From contig CAJJDJ010000183.1 of NCBI GenBank assembly GCA_905182825.1, positions 1-10,340 on the forward strand: 10,340 nucleotides of DNA, in the 5' to 3' direction. Made by a program: the position numbers and the translations under genes. A model generated the notes under the pieces. The model worked only from the letters and a program-made list of their open reading frames with translations, searched no databases and was not told the DNA's origin. The DNA is from Thiotrichaceae bacterium UBA7359. GTDB taxonomy: Bacteria > Pseudomonadota > Gammaproteobacteria > Eutrophobiales > Eutrophobiaceae. Shown here piece after piece: positions 1 to 6,524 of the stretch; position 1 is the first letter of the stretch, and the number at the start of each line of letters is the position of its first letter.

Positions 1-686
1 ATCTTACCCATTTTGGACCTGAAGGTAATCTTTTTAACGAATTGGAAGCTTTATTCGGTGAATATGGTGAAAAAGGTACCGGACAACGTCGTTTTTATAT
101 TCATGATGCAAAAGAAGCGTCGCAACATGGTTTGCCACCTGGTTCAATAACCTCTTGGGAACCTATTGAAGAACACTCTGATTTACTTTTTTATGAAGGA
201 TTACATGGTGGTTTGGTAACCGATCCCGTCAATGTATATCAACATGTTGACCTACTTATAGGATTCACGCCCATCATTAATTTGGAATGGATGCAAAAAA
301 TCCATAGGGACCGAGCGCTCAGGGGCTATTCAACGGAAGATGCGACCAAACTTATACTGGACCGTATGCATGATTATATGCATTACATTATTCCTCAGTT
401 TTCTCTGACAGATATTAACTTCCAGCGTGTACCTACAATAGATACATCTAATCCGTTCGCAGCGGATGATATACCTAGTAATGATGAGAGTTTCAGCGTA
501 ATACACATTCGAAATCAGGAAAAAATTGAAGTCGATTTTCGTTATCTGCTAGAAATGCTTGAGGGCTCGATGATGTCGAGCCCAGAAACAATTGTTGTGC
601 CTGCTGGAAAAATGATTTTTGCTATGCAATTAATACTTACCCCTTTGATAACAAAGTTATATACCCAAAAGGAAACCTTTATTTAA
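1..686 (+). CDS. prk: Phosphoribulokinase, 3' part (5' end outside window)
   Basis: Phosphoribulokinase makes ribulose 1,5-bisphosphate from ribulose 5-phosphate and ATP in the cytosol, the step that feeds Rubisco. The reading frame is open from base 3 and continues off the left edge, so the N-terminal P-loop is not visible; there is no need for a start inside the window. Recognisable family blocks in order are THFGPEGNLF, DLLFYEGLHGG, an INLEW..KIHRDR segment, QFSLTDINFQRVPT with DTSNPF, and VVPAGKM near the C terminus, ending at TAA. These match the proteobacterial (PrkB/CbbP) family. A stretch reading RNQEKIEVDF appears about two residues longer than the usual RNLEGIDF. Enterobacteria carry a similar enzyme without Rubisco, so the gene alone does not prove carbon fixation. 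No other Calvin-cycle gene is in the window. Confidence 0.93.
   Translation, partial: LTHFGPEGNLFNELEALFGEYGEKGTGQRRFYIHDAKEASQHGLPPGSITSWEPIEEHSDLLFYEGLHGGLVTDPVNVYQHVDLLIGFTPIINLEWMQKIHRDRALRGYSTEDATKLILDRMHDYMHYIIPQFSLTDINFQRVPTIDTSNPFAADDIPSNDESFSVIHIRNQEKIEVDFRYLLEMLEGSMMSSPETIVVPAGKMIFAMQLILTPLITKLYTQKETFI
563..583. repeat. Perfect 8-bp inverted repeat inside prk
   Basis: Arms GGGCTCGA (563-570) and TCGAGCCC (576-583) are exact reverse complements around a 5-base loop TGATG. The stem is GC-rich in an AT-rich gene. It lies in the coding sequence for residues around EGSMMSSP. No T-run follows, so it does not look like a Rho-independent terminator, and the protein has no insertion here relative to remembered family members. 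Function, if any, is unknown. Confidence 0.7.
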
Positions 687-699
687 CTATGGATGTTGA

Positions 700-729
700 T
701 TTACAATCATTCGATGTAAATGTTTTAAT
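700..729 (+). promoter_or_regulatory. Candidate promoter for the ParA-like gene
   Basis: In the 49-base gap after prk there is a TTTACA (700-705; five of six to the sigma-70 -35 consensus) and a TTTAAT (724-729; five of six to -10) separated by 18 bases. If used, transcription would start at about base 736, which is the A of the ATG of the next gene, so the message would be leaderless. No Shine-Dalgarno sequence is visible before that ATG. This is by-eye matching in AT-rich DNA, so it could be chance. Confidence 0.3.
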
Positions 730-735
730 AACTCC

Positions 736-1395
736 ATGCGCACCATACTTGTTCTAAATCCTAAAGGTGGAAGTGGTAAAACTACTCTGGCAACCAATAT
801 CGCCAGCTATTTCTCTATTAAAAATAAAAAAGTAACACTGGCGGACTGTGATCCTCAAGCTTCAAGTCAAGACTGGCTAAACCTGAGATCAGATAAACAA
901 AGTTCTATTTATAAGGCCGTACTGACGCAGAGTAATTTGAAAGTTTCAAAAGATACGGACATCCTTATTATGGACACACCTGCCGGGGTAACCGATAAAA
1001 GACTTATTAAATTTCTCAGTCAAGCTCAGACCATGATAATGCCGGTTATTGCTTCGCCAATAGACATTCGTGCGGCTGAACATTTTATTGAAAAATTGTT
1101 TTCACTGAAAACGACCATTAATCACAAAATCAAGATTGCAACGGTTGCTAATCGTGTGAGAGAAGATACCTTAATTGCTGCAAAACTTGAATACTATTTA
1201 GATAAACTAAAATTACCTGACGGCAAACGTCTACCATTTGTTACTATGCTGCGCCAAAGTCAGAATTATATTCATGCCGCAGAACGTGGTTTAAGTATAT
1301 TTGAACTACCGCCTTCAAAAACATATTATGATCGTGAACAATGGGAACCTTTACTTCGTTGGTTAGATAGCACTAGAAGTCAGCCAAATAATTAA
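736..1395 (+). CDS. Orphan ParA/MinD-family ATPase
   Basis: This 219-residue protein is a deviant Walker-A (ParA/MinD superfamily) ATPase. The P-loop KGGSGKTT sits at residues 10-17 with the signature lysine K10, the DCDPQ motif at 37-41 and a hydrophobic strand with DTPAG (Walker B, about 76-84). Such ATPases usually dimerise with ATP and position DNA or large protein assemblies, either on the nucleoid or at the membrane. No ParB-like gene or amphipathic MinD-type C-terminal helix is apparent, and the length is close to that of small stand-alone ParA proteins. It follows prk after 49 bases and precedes the reductase gene. Relatives that distribute carboxysomes (McdA) sit near Calvin-cycle genes, but nothing here beyond the prk neighbour supports that role. 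The cargo is unknown. ATG at 736 is chosen because the P-loop begins only nine residues later. Confidence 0.9.
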   Translation: MRTILVLNPKGGSGKTTLATNIASYFSIKNKKVTLADCDPQASSQDWLNLRSDKQSSIYKAVLTQSNLKVSKDTDILIMDTPAGVTDKRLIKFLSQAQTMIMPVIASPIDIRAAEHFIEKLFSLKTTINHKIKIATVANRVREDTLIAAKLEYYLDKLKLPDGKRLPFVTMLRQSQNYIHAAERGLSIFELPPSKTYYDREQWEPLLRWLDSTRSQPNN

Positions 1396-1407
1396 TTTCA
1401 CTGCATT

Positions 1408-1430
1408 ACAGCACTGTCTGCTGTTATTAT
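1408..1430 (+). terminator. Weak hairpin after the ParA-like gene, possible terminator
   Basis: ACAGCA (1408-1413) and TGCTGT (1419-1424) form a perfect 6-bp stem with loop CTGTC, followed by a broken T-rich stretch TATTATTT. It occupies the 45-base gap between the ParA-like gene and the reductase gene. The stem is short and the T-run interrupted, so termination would be partial at best. An mRNA-stability hairpin is equally possible. Confidence 0.3.
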
Positions 1431-1440
1431 TTAAGCCGTT

Positions 1441-2451
1441 ATGTCATATAAAGTTCAACTTTCAGATCAACAGATTGTCTTCATGATTGAAGAGGATGAA
1501 ACAATACTTGAAGCAGCCTTGCGGCAGGGTCATAGCTTACCCTATGGGTGTCGTAACGGAATTTGTGGCTCATGCAAAAGTAAAGTAGTTTCAGGAAATA
1601 TTGTTTATTCTGACGGAATACCTGAAGGACTAGAGCAGAAGGACATCGAACAAGGTTATGCCTTTCTATGTCAGGCTAAAGCAAGTTGTGATCTCATTAT
1701 CAAAGCACGAACGGTTCAAACTGCAACAGAACTAAAGATACGTCAGTTCCCCTGCCGTGTTACTAAATGTGAAAAACTCAATAATGACGTCATACGTTTA
1801 GTGCTTGCATTGCCAAAAACAGAACGATTACAATTCTTGGCAGGTCAATATATTAATATTGTTATGCAGGACGGCAAACGTCGTTCATTTTCATTAGCCA
1901 GTCCACCAGATCAAGATCAAAATCTAGAACTACATATTCGTCATTATGATGGTGGTTTATTCTCCGAATATGCCTTCAAAGATCTGGCTGAAAAAACATT
2001 ATTACGTATTGAGGGACCATTAGGTCAGTTTACTCTACAAGAGTCAGATAGACCTATAATAATGATTGCTGGTGGTACTGGTTTTGCTCCTATCAAAAGT
2101 TTGATCGAATATTCGCTTAAAAATAATCACAAAAGATCTATCGAGTTTTATTGGGGAGCGCGGACAGTTTCCGATTTATATCTTAATGAAGTGGCCGAAA
2201 CATGGTCGAATAACAACGACCATATTAAATACTATCCCGTATTATCCGAAGTTGATACATTGAATGACTGGACCGGCAAAACAGGTTTTGTGCATGACGC
2301 TGTATTGAAAGTTCATGCCGACTTATCTGGTTACGACATATATGCATGTGGACCACCACCAATGATCAATGCAATTGTAGAGTCATTTCCCAAAAAAGGA
2401 TTGAATAAAGACAGGTTATATTCCGACTCATTTGAATTTGCTGCTAATTAA
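1441..2451 (+). CDS. Fused [2Fe-2S] ferredoxin / FAD / NAD(P)H oxidoreductase (AscD-like)
   Basis: A 336-residue single-chain electron-transfer flavoprotein of the class generally labelled CDP-6-deoxy-delta-3,4-glucoseen reductase. The N-terminal plant-type ferredoxin domain (about 1-92) carries the cluster cysteines C37, C42, C45 and C77. The FAD domain (about 100-200) has GQY at 135-137 and RSFSLAS at 148-154. The NAD(P)H domain has GGTGFAP at 211-217 and CGPPPM close to residue 305. It should pass electrons from NAD(P)H through FAD and the cluster to a partner enzyme. No deoxysugar genes or oxygenase subunits are nearby, so the ascarylose-type name should not be read as its function, and the acceptor is unknown. 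The start ATG follows a stretch with no clear Shine-Dalgarno. Its TAA overlaps the stop codon of the convergent hemY. Confidence 0.92.
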   Translation: MSYKVQLSDQQIVFMIEEDETILEAALRQGHSLPYGCRNGICGSCKSKVVSGNIVYSDGIPEGLEQKDIEQGYAFLCQAKASCDLIIKARTVQTATELKIRQFPCRVTKCEKLNNDVIRLVLALPKTERLQFLAGQYINIVMQDGKRRSFSLASPPDQDQNLELHIRHYDGGLFSEYAFKDLAEKTLLRIEGPLGQFTLQESDRPIIMIAGGTGFAPIKSLIEYSLKNNHKRSIEFYWGARTVSDLYLNEVAETWSNNNDHIKYYPVLSEVDTLNDWTGKTGFVHDAVLKVHADLSGYDIYACGPPPMINAIVESFPKKGLNKDRLYSDSFEFAAN

Positions 2452-3635
2452 TTTTTGTTGGAAATTTCCATTGCAAGTTTAAGACCTTTCTCATAAAGTT
2501 CAGTCGCTGTTCCGCGATTTTCGTTTTTTTCATACAAACCTGCAAACTCATAATAGGCTTCGGGGTTAACCTGAAGATCAATACTTTCTTGTAAATAATC
2601 CCTTGCTTTACCCCACAATTGACTACGCTTGCAGATGCGGCCGAGTGTTAACAATAAAACAGCATCTCGTGCATGATTATTTAACCAAGATTCAGCAGTA
2701 GCCTGTTGCTTTACCAAATCGGATGCAACTACAAACCCATATAAACGTACTAATGAGTCGTCCCATTGGCATTTCAATGCCTTTTTTAACAAAATTTCGC
2801 AATCTGCGGCATCATCAAATTTAAGTCGTTCCGCAACATATATATATATTAACTCGGAGTATTGCTTTAATTTATGCGGAGTATTAGTCCAAATAGTATT
2901 TAGCATATCCTTATCTTTTCTATTGCCTGCTTCTTTTAGCAAGCCTGCATAAGCTCCCAACTTTTTTTCTTGAAGTTCTTCATGTGTGAAGAGGTTAGTT
3001 TTTTCAATAGAAGATATTATATTCAATATTGATTGCCAATCGCTGAGGTCAGTATAGGTTTCTAATAAGAGTTTTTTTACTCGATTTTGATTTGGCTTCT
3101 TTTTTTGCAAACATTTTAGCGTTGCAAGCGCTTGTTCTATTTGCCGCTCTCTTAATTGTAATTCTGCTTGCGTTAGACCAACAGAAAGGCTCCCATCTAG
3201 ATTATGATAATAAGCCAAACGCAAATATTCATCACGACGATCAACCGCATTTAACTCCTGAGCTGCACGTGCTGCAAGAAGATAATTAACATAGGCTGCT
3301 CTACTATAAGGAGCTGCTTTGCAAAAATCACGCTCAGCCCGTTTCCAACGTCCCTCAGTCAAGTTTATTAAACCTCGAGTCAAATATTTTTCTGCACGTC
3401 GATGCTGACGCCAAGCTTTTATTTCTTTTGGTATTTCAAAAAATCGCACCAAACTACGCACAGTGAAATAAGTTCCTAAAAATCCAAAGAATAAAACAAT
3501 AACAAACAAGGTTGCTGTTGTTTGTATAGTCCAACCCGAAATTCTCATAATGACCTGATCAGTATCAGAACCCACTAAAGAACCAATCATAATAGCGAAT
3601 AATAGAGTCAATAGACCTAACAGCAATAATCTCAT
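2448..3635 (-). CDS. hemY: HemY-type TPR membrane protein of the heme operon
   Basis: HemY (395 residues) is the last gene of the heme operon. It is an inner-membrane protein found beside hemC/D/X in many beta- and gammaproteobacteria; its exact role in heme biosynthesis is not settled, and it is not the protoporphyrinogen oxidase also called HemY in Gram-positives. Two hydrophobic segments (about 1-20 and 37-60) anchor it. The family signature follows: RGLINLTEGRWKRAERDF, the YLLAARAAQELNA..RDEYLRLA block and GLTQAELQL, then helical TPR-like repeats to the C terminus. The start ATG overlaps the hemX stop (ATGA, 3632-3635), which implies translational coupling. The stop TAA overlaps the stop of the opposing reductase gene within TTAA at 2448-2451, leaving no room for a separate terminator. 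An (AT)6 tract lies at 2838-2849 in the gene. Confidence 0.94.
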   Translation of the reverse strand: MRLLLLGLLTLLFAIMIGSLVGSDTDQVIMRISGWTIQTTATLFVIVLFFGFLGTYFTVRSLVRFFEIPKEIKAWRQHRRAEKYLTRGLINLTEGRWKRAERDFCKAAPYSRAAYVNYLLAARAAQELNAVDRRDEYLRLAYYHNLDGSLSVGLTQAELQLRERQIEQALATLKCLQKKKPNQNRVKKLLLETYTDLSDWQSILNIISSIEKTNLFTHEELQEKKLGAYAGLLKEAGNRKDKDMLNTIWTNTPHKLKQYSELIYIYVAERLKFDDAADCEILLKKALKCQWDDSLVRLYGFVVASDLVKQQATAESWLNNHARDAVLLLTLGRICKRSQLWGKARDYLQESIDLQVNPEAYYEFAGLYEKNENRGTATELYEKGLKLAMEISNKN

Positions 3636-4708
3636 TGTATCATATCTAGCCTATCATCAGTGGTTCTGCTACTAACCTCTCCTTGAAAACGCATAAGTGC
3701 ACGAACCGATTCAAGTGATGAACTAATATCAATGCGCAAAATTTCAAGTTCCAAATTTTTCATCTTCATTAATGAATCATAAATATTTTTAGAAGATGCA
3801 TCAGACAGGTCAAAATATTCATTTAACCAGACTTCTACACGCCTAATAGAAATATGAAAATTATTTGTATCACGATTAAAGACAGCAAACCGTGCATTAG
3901 CTAATTCAATTTTTAAATTCGACCGTAAAAAATATATCTGATCTGGCAATAAACGAATCTGACTCAATTCTGAGTCACGTGTTATTACAACTAGACTTTT
4001 TACTTCATTCAACACCAATGTGAAGAAATTTTTTATTCCTTTTGATTTATCTTCGTTTTGTTTAGAACTCATCTCTAGTTTTTCTACAGCAACATATTCT
4101 TTGAGAGGAAGCTGATCCACACGGCTTATCAGATCAGACAAAGATAAACCTAGTCCACCTAGATCGGGTTGACTTAATGATCTAAGCTTATTCATATCTG
4201 CGGTCAATTGTTCTTGCACACTCGATGACATGGGATCACGTAGACCATTTAATCTCGCGCTTGCCGCTTCCATAGCAGACAAAGCAGTTTTCATGTCATT
4301 TCCAAGTTGGATATTGTACCTAGCTATAATTAATAAATGTTCAACTTCGACAAGTGCATAATCTTCATTAGTATCCATCTTTTGCTCTAATGGCTGGTTA
4401 ACAACTTCTGTCAATATTTTATGACTTGTTTCTAATTCATTCAGTGCATTTCTAAATTCATGAAAGATTAATTTTGATTGTTTTATTTTTTCATTTATAT
4501 CGTGCAGAGTATTTCTTTCGAGAGTAATAGTTGTCATCAACTTTGCTTCAAGTATTTTAAACTGTTGATGTCCATAATAATAAGCTGTAAAGACAATAAT
4601 GAAGAATGATACTGAAATTAAAAACTTTCTATTACCATTATTTTTAGCTATTACAGATTCAAAGTCATTTTCTGTTTTAAGTCCCTTGCTTTCTATTTCT
4701 TCACTCAT
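3632..4708 (-). CDS. hemX: HemX-family membrane protein (uroporphyrinogen-III methyltransferase-like by label only)
   Basis: HemX (358 residues) is a single-pass inner-membrane protein encoded between hemD and hemY. A cytoplasmic tail of about 28 residues precedes one membrane helix (about 29-45). A predicted coiled-coil stretch (about 52-100) and a helical periplasmic domain follow. Family motifs seen are ALVEVEHLLIIARYNIQLGND (118-138, here quoted in part: VEHLLIIA) and RVDQLPL (196-202). It lacks the SAM-binding methyltransferase domain, so the widespread database name 'uroporphyrinogen-III C-methyltransferase' does not describe what is here; the function is unproven, probably assisting the late heme pathway. 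ATG at 4708 lies 6 bases after the hemD stop, with AGGAGAATAGG (4714-4724) spanning that stop as a ribosome site. Confidence 0.93.
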   Translation of the reverse strand: MSEEIESKGLKTENDFESVIAKNNGNRKFLISVSFFIIVFTAYYYGHQQFKILEAKLMTTITLERNTLHDINEKIKQSKLIFHEFRNALNELETSHKILTEVVNQPLEQKMDTNEDYALVEVEHLLIIARYNIQLGNDMKTALSAMEAASARLNGLRDPMSSSVQEQLTADMNKLRSLSQPDLGGLGLSLSDLISRVDQLPLKEYVAVEKLEMSSKQNEDKSKGIKNFFTLVLNEVKSLVVITRDSELSQIRLLPDQIYFLRSNLKIELANARFAVFNRDTNNFHISIRRVEVWLNEYFDLSDASSKNIYDSLMKMKNLELEILRIDISSSLESVRALMRFQGEVSSRTTDDRLDMIQ

Positions 4709-4711
4709 TAA

Positions 4712-4724
4712 TTCCTATTCTCCT
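4712..4724 (-). promoter_or_regulatory. Shine-Dalgarno for hemX, overlapping the hemD stop
   Basis: On the minus strand AGGAGAATAGGAA reads into the hemX ATG at 4708. Two purine-rich cores are available (GGAG, 11 bases upstream, and AGGAA, 3 bases upstream), and the hemD TAG lies inside the segment. This supports the chosen hemX start and coupling of the two genes. Confidence 0.6.
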
Positions 4725-5488
4725 ACAAGGTCAAGAATTGCTAACAAAAGACCTTCATCACTTTTATTTATAGCAATGCTCGTATTTGAGACAAAGCCTA
4801 ATTCTTTCGCCAAGTTCTCATTTCTAATCGACATTAATACTAATGGCGTATTAAATAGTCGTGAATGGTCATTTTCTGAAACAAGGGAAACCAAATTATT
4901 AAGTCCTTCATTACTGGTGATTACAATCGCATCTAATTTTGTATTTTGCCATTCTTGATAAATATTATTAACATCCTGTTCAGGCAAACAACGTTTATAT
5001 ACTTCCGCATAATCAACCGAGGCTCCTCGACTTTTTAGATTATCTGCTAAATATTGACGTCCACCAATACCGCGAATAATCAGTACTTTTTTATCTTTTA
5101 ATCTTCTTTTCTGCATTTGTGATAAATTCAAGAACGATCTGCTGTCGGCCTGCACACCAGCATGTATTACATTTTTGATATTCCGAGCAAGTAATACGTC
5201 TGCCGTCCCGGCACCTATAGCAAAAATCTTAATATGTGCTGGCAGTCTAGCCAGGCTCAAGTAGCGATCAAAAGCAATTTCTACAGCATTACGACTAATA
5301 AATATTATAAAATCATATTCAGAAAATGCATTACTCTTTACAAGGCTTTCATCAGATTCGTTAATGGGCTGAATATCGATAGTTGGAAAAGCAATAGCTT
5401 CTCCCCCATTAAAAGATATTAATTTACACAAATGATCAGCTTGATGCTTTGGTCTTGTTACTAATATTCTTTTTTTCTTCAAACTCAT
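4715..5488 (-). CDS. hemD: Uroporphyrinogen-III synthase
   Basis: HemD (257 residues from the ATG) closes the linear hydroxymethylbilane made by HemC into uroporphyrinogen III with inversion of ring D, in the cytosol. The family is poorly conserved, but these features fit: RILVTRPKHQ at 7-16 and FPTIDIQP at 34-41; FIISRNAVE-like FIFISRNAV around 60-69; IFAIGAGTA (88-96); the second-half block VLIIRGIGGRQYLADNL (135-151) with RGASVDYAEVYKR; and DAIVITSNEGLNNL (186-199). Two starts are possible: TTG at 5500, whose TTGA overlaps the hemC stop, or ATG at 5488, 8 bases after it. I chose the ATG because it is the stronger codon and keeps the usual short lead before RILVTRP. The gene is packed between hemC and hemX. 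Confidence 0.92.
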   Translation of the reverse strand: MSLKKKRILVTRPKHQADHLCKLISFNGGEAIAFPTIDIQPINESDESLVKSNAFSEYDFIIFISRNAVEIAFDRYLSLARLPAHIKIFAIGAGTADVLLARNIKNVIHAGVQADSRSFLNLSQMQKRRLKDKKVLIIRGIGGRQYLADNLKSRGASVDYAEVYKRCLPEQDVNNIYQEWQNTKLDAIVITSNEGLNNLVSLVSENDHSRLFNTPLVLMSIRNENLAKELGFVSNTSIAINKSDEGLLLAILDLVGE

Positions 5489-5496
5489 TCTTATGA

Positions 5497-6417
5497 TCAA
5501 CCTATCAATTCTTTTAATATCTCATCAGCACCTTGCTCTAATAAGCGTTCTGCTAAAACAGTACCGATCTCACCACATTTTCCTACATCACCATTTAGCT
5601 CTGATTTAATCACTTCACTACCATCTATTCTTGCAACCAAACCAATCAAATTTATATTATTACCCTTCATCGAAGCCTGTCCCGCTATAGGTAATTGACA
5701 ACCACCGAAAAGACGACGACTAAAGGCGCGTTCTGTTTTTACACAAAGCGATGTTTCACGATCATTGAGTGGTGCAATCAATTCATGAACAACAGTATCA
5801 TCGGCACGACATTCAACACCTATTGCACCCTGCCCAACAGCAGGTAACAATGTTGATTCTGAAATCAACTGAGTTATTCGCCCTTTCAATCCGAGTCGAA
5901 TAATACCAGCAGCAGCGAGCATGATTGCATCATATTGACCATCGTCCAATTTTCGTAATCGCGTTCCCACATTTCCTCGAAGTTCTTTTAATTCAACTTT
6001 TGGGCAAAGCACTTTTACCTGAGATTGACGACGTAGGCTTGAAGTCCCTAAAATAGACCCATCTGGAAGATCTTCAAGCTGCCTATAGTTGTTAGAAATA
6101 AAAACATCTCTTACGTCTTCGCGTTTTAAGATCACAGGTATTGCAAGCTCTTCAGGCAAATCAATAGTCACATCCTTCATAGAATGCACTGCGATATCAG
6201 CTACTCCGTTAAGTAATGTCTGTTCTAGTTCCTTAATAAACAGCCCTTTTCCGCCAACAGCGACCAATGAAGCGTCGAGAAGTCGATCTCCTTCGGTTGT
6301 CATGCTTACCAGTTCAACATTTAAATTTGGATTGAATTTTACTAATAATTGTTTGACATGTTCAGCTTGCCATAAGGCAAGTGGACTATTACGTGTAGCT
6401 ACTTTAAGAATTTTCAC
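5497..6417 (-). CDS. hemC: Porphobilinogen deaminase (hydroxymethylbilane synthase)
   Basis: HemC (306 residues) joins four porphobilinogens into hydroxymethylbilane on a covalently bound dipyrromethane cofactor. Motifs seen: ATRNSPLALWQAEHV (7-21); GLFIKELEQ (58-66) and ADIAVHSMKD with catalytic D82; GTSSLRRQ (124-131); ELRGNVGTRLRKL (145-157); AVGQGAIGVECR (193-204); and FGGCQLPIAG, where C240 attaches the cofactor. Length is typical for bacteria. The start is GTG at 6417: an in-frame TAA lies nine bases upstream (TAA TCT ACA GTG), so no longer frame exists. There is no convincing Shine-Dalgarno before it. It is the first gene of the minus-strand hemCDXY operon and faces away from gshB across a 107-base gap. 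Confidence 0.97.
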   Translation of the reverse strand: MKILKVATRNSPLALWQAEHVKQLLVKFNPNLNVELVSMTTEGDRLLDASLVAVGGKGLFIKELEQTLLNGVADIAVHSMKDVTIDLPEELAIPVILKREDVRDVFISNNYRQLEDLPDGSILGTSSLRRQSQVKVLCPKVELKELRGNVGTRLRKLDDGQYDAIMLAAAGIIRLGLKGRITQLISESTLLPAVGQGAIGVECRADDTVVHELIAPLNDRETSLCVKTERAFSRRLFGGCQLPIAGQASMKGNNINLIGLVARIDGSEVIKSELNGDVGKCGEIGTVLAERLLEQGADEILKELIG

Positions 6418-6457
6418 TGTAGATTATCTGCTAAATAGTGTGTTATTTGATCTTAAT

Positions 6458-6463
6458 ATCATA
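6458..6463 (-). promoter_or_regulatory. Candidate -10 element for hemC
   Basis: TATGAT on the minus strand (five of six to TATAAT) lies about 40 bases upstream of the hemC GTG in the divergent hemC/gshB gap. No good -35 is seen at 16-18 bases. The assignment rests mostly on position. Confidence 0.25.
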
Positions 6464-6467
6464 CACT

Positions 6468-6497
6468 TTGGATATTTTTCAGAAAGCAATTTATAGT
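6468..6497 (+). promoter_or_regulatory. Candidate promoter for gshB
   Basis: TTGGAT (6468-6473) and TATAGT (6492-6497; five of six to the -10 consensus) are separated by 18 bases and end 27 bases before the gshB ATG. The -35 match is weak. It partly overlaps the region expected to hold the divergent hemC promoter, so the two units may influence each other. Confidence 0.35.
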
Positions 6498-6524
6498 TGC
6501 ATCATTTAATAGAAACTAAATTTA

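Noticed and set aside
689..757. 22-codon frame starting ATG GAT GTT, spanning the prk/ParA gap and overlapping the ParA-gene start
   Set aside because: It has no ribosome site, is very short and has no recognisable content; open frames of this length occur by chance in AT-rich DNA.
3092..3289. Open frame antisense to hemY with a hydrophobic start, resembling a small membrane protein
   Set aside because: It lies wholly opposite a well-supported conserved gene and its hydrophobicity follows from the complementary codons; no ribosome site.
3632..4708. Reading hemX as a true uroporphyrinogen-III methyltransferase
   Set aside because: The protein has one membrane helix and a helical/coiled-coil domain but no SAM-dependent methyltransferase motifs; the label is historical.
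4599..4958. Open frame antisense across the hemX/hemD junction
   Set aside because: Shadow of two conserved genes on the other strand, with no family motif of its own.
6089..6496. Open frame opposite hemC that runs into the hemC/gshB gap
   Set aside because: Most of it mirrors conserved hemC codons, and the extension into the gap has no start signal or recognisable content.
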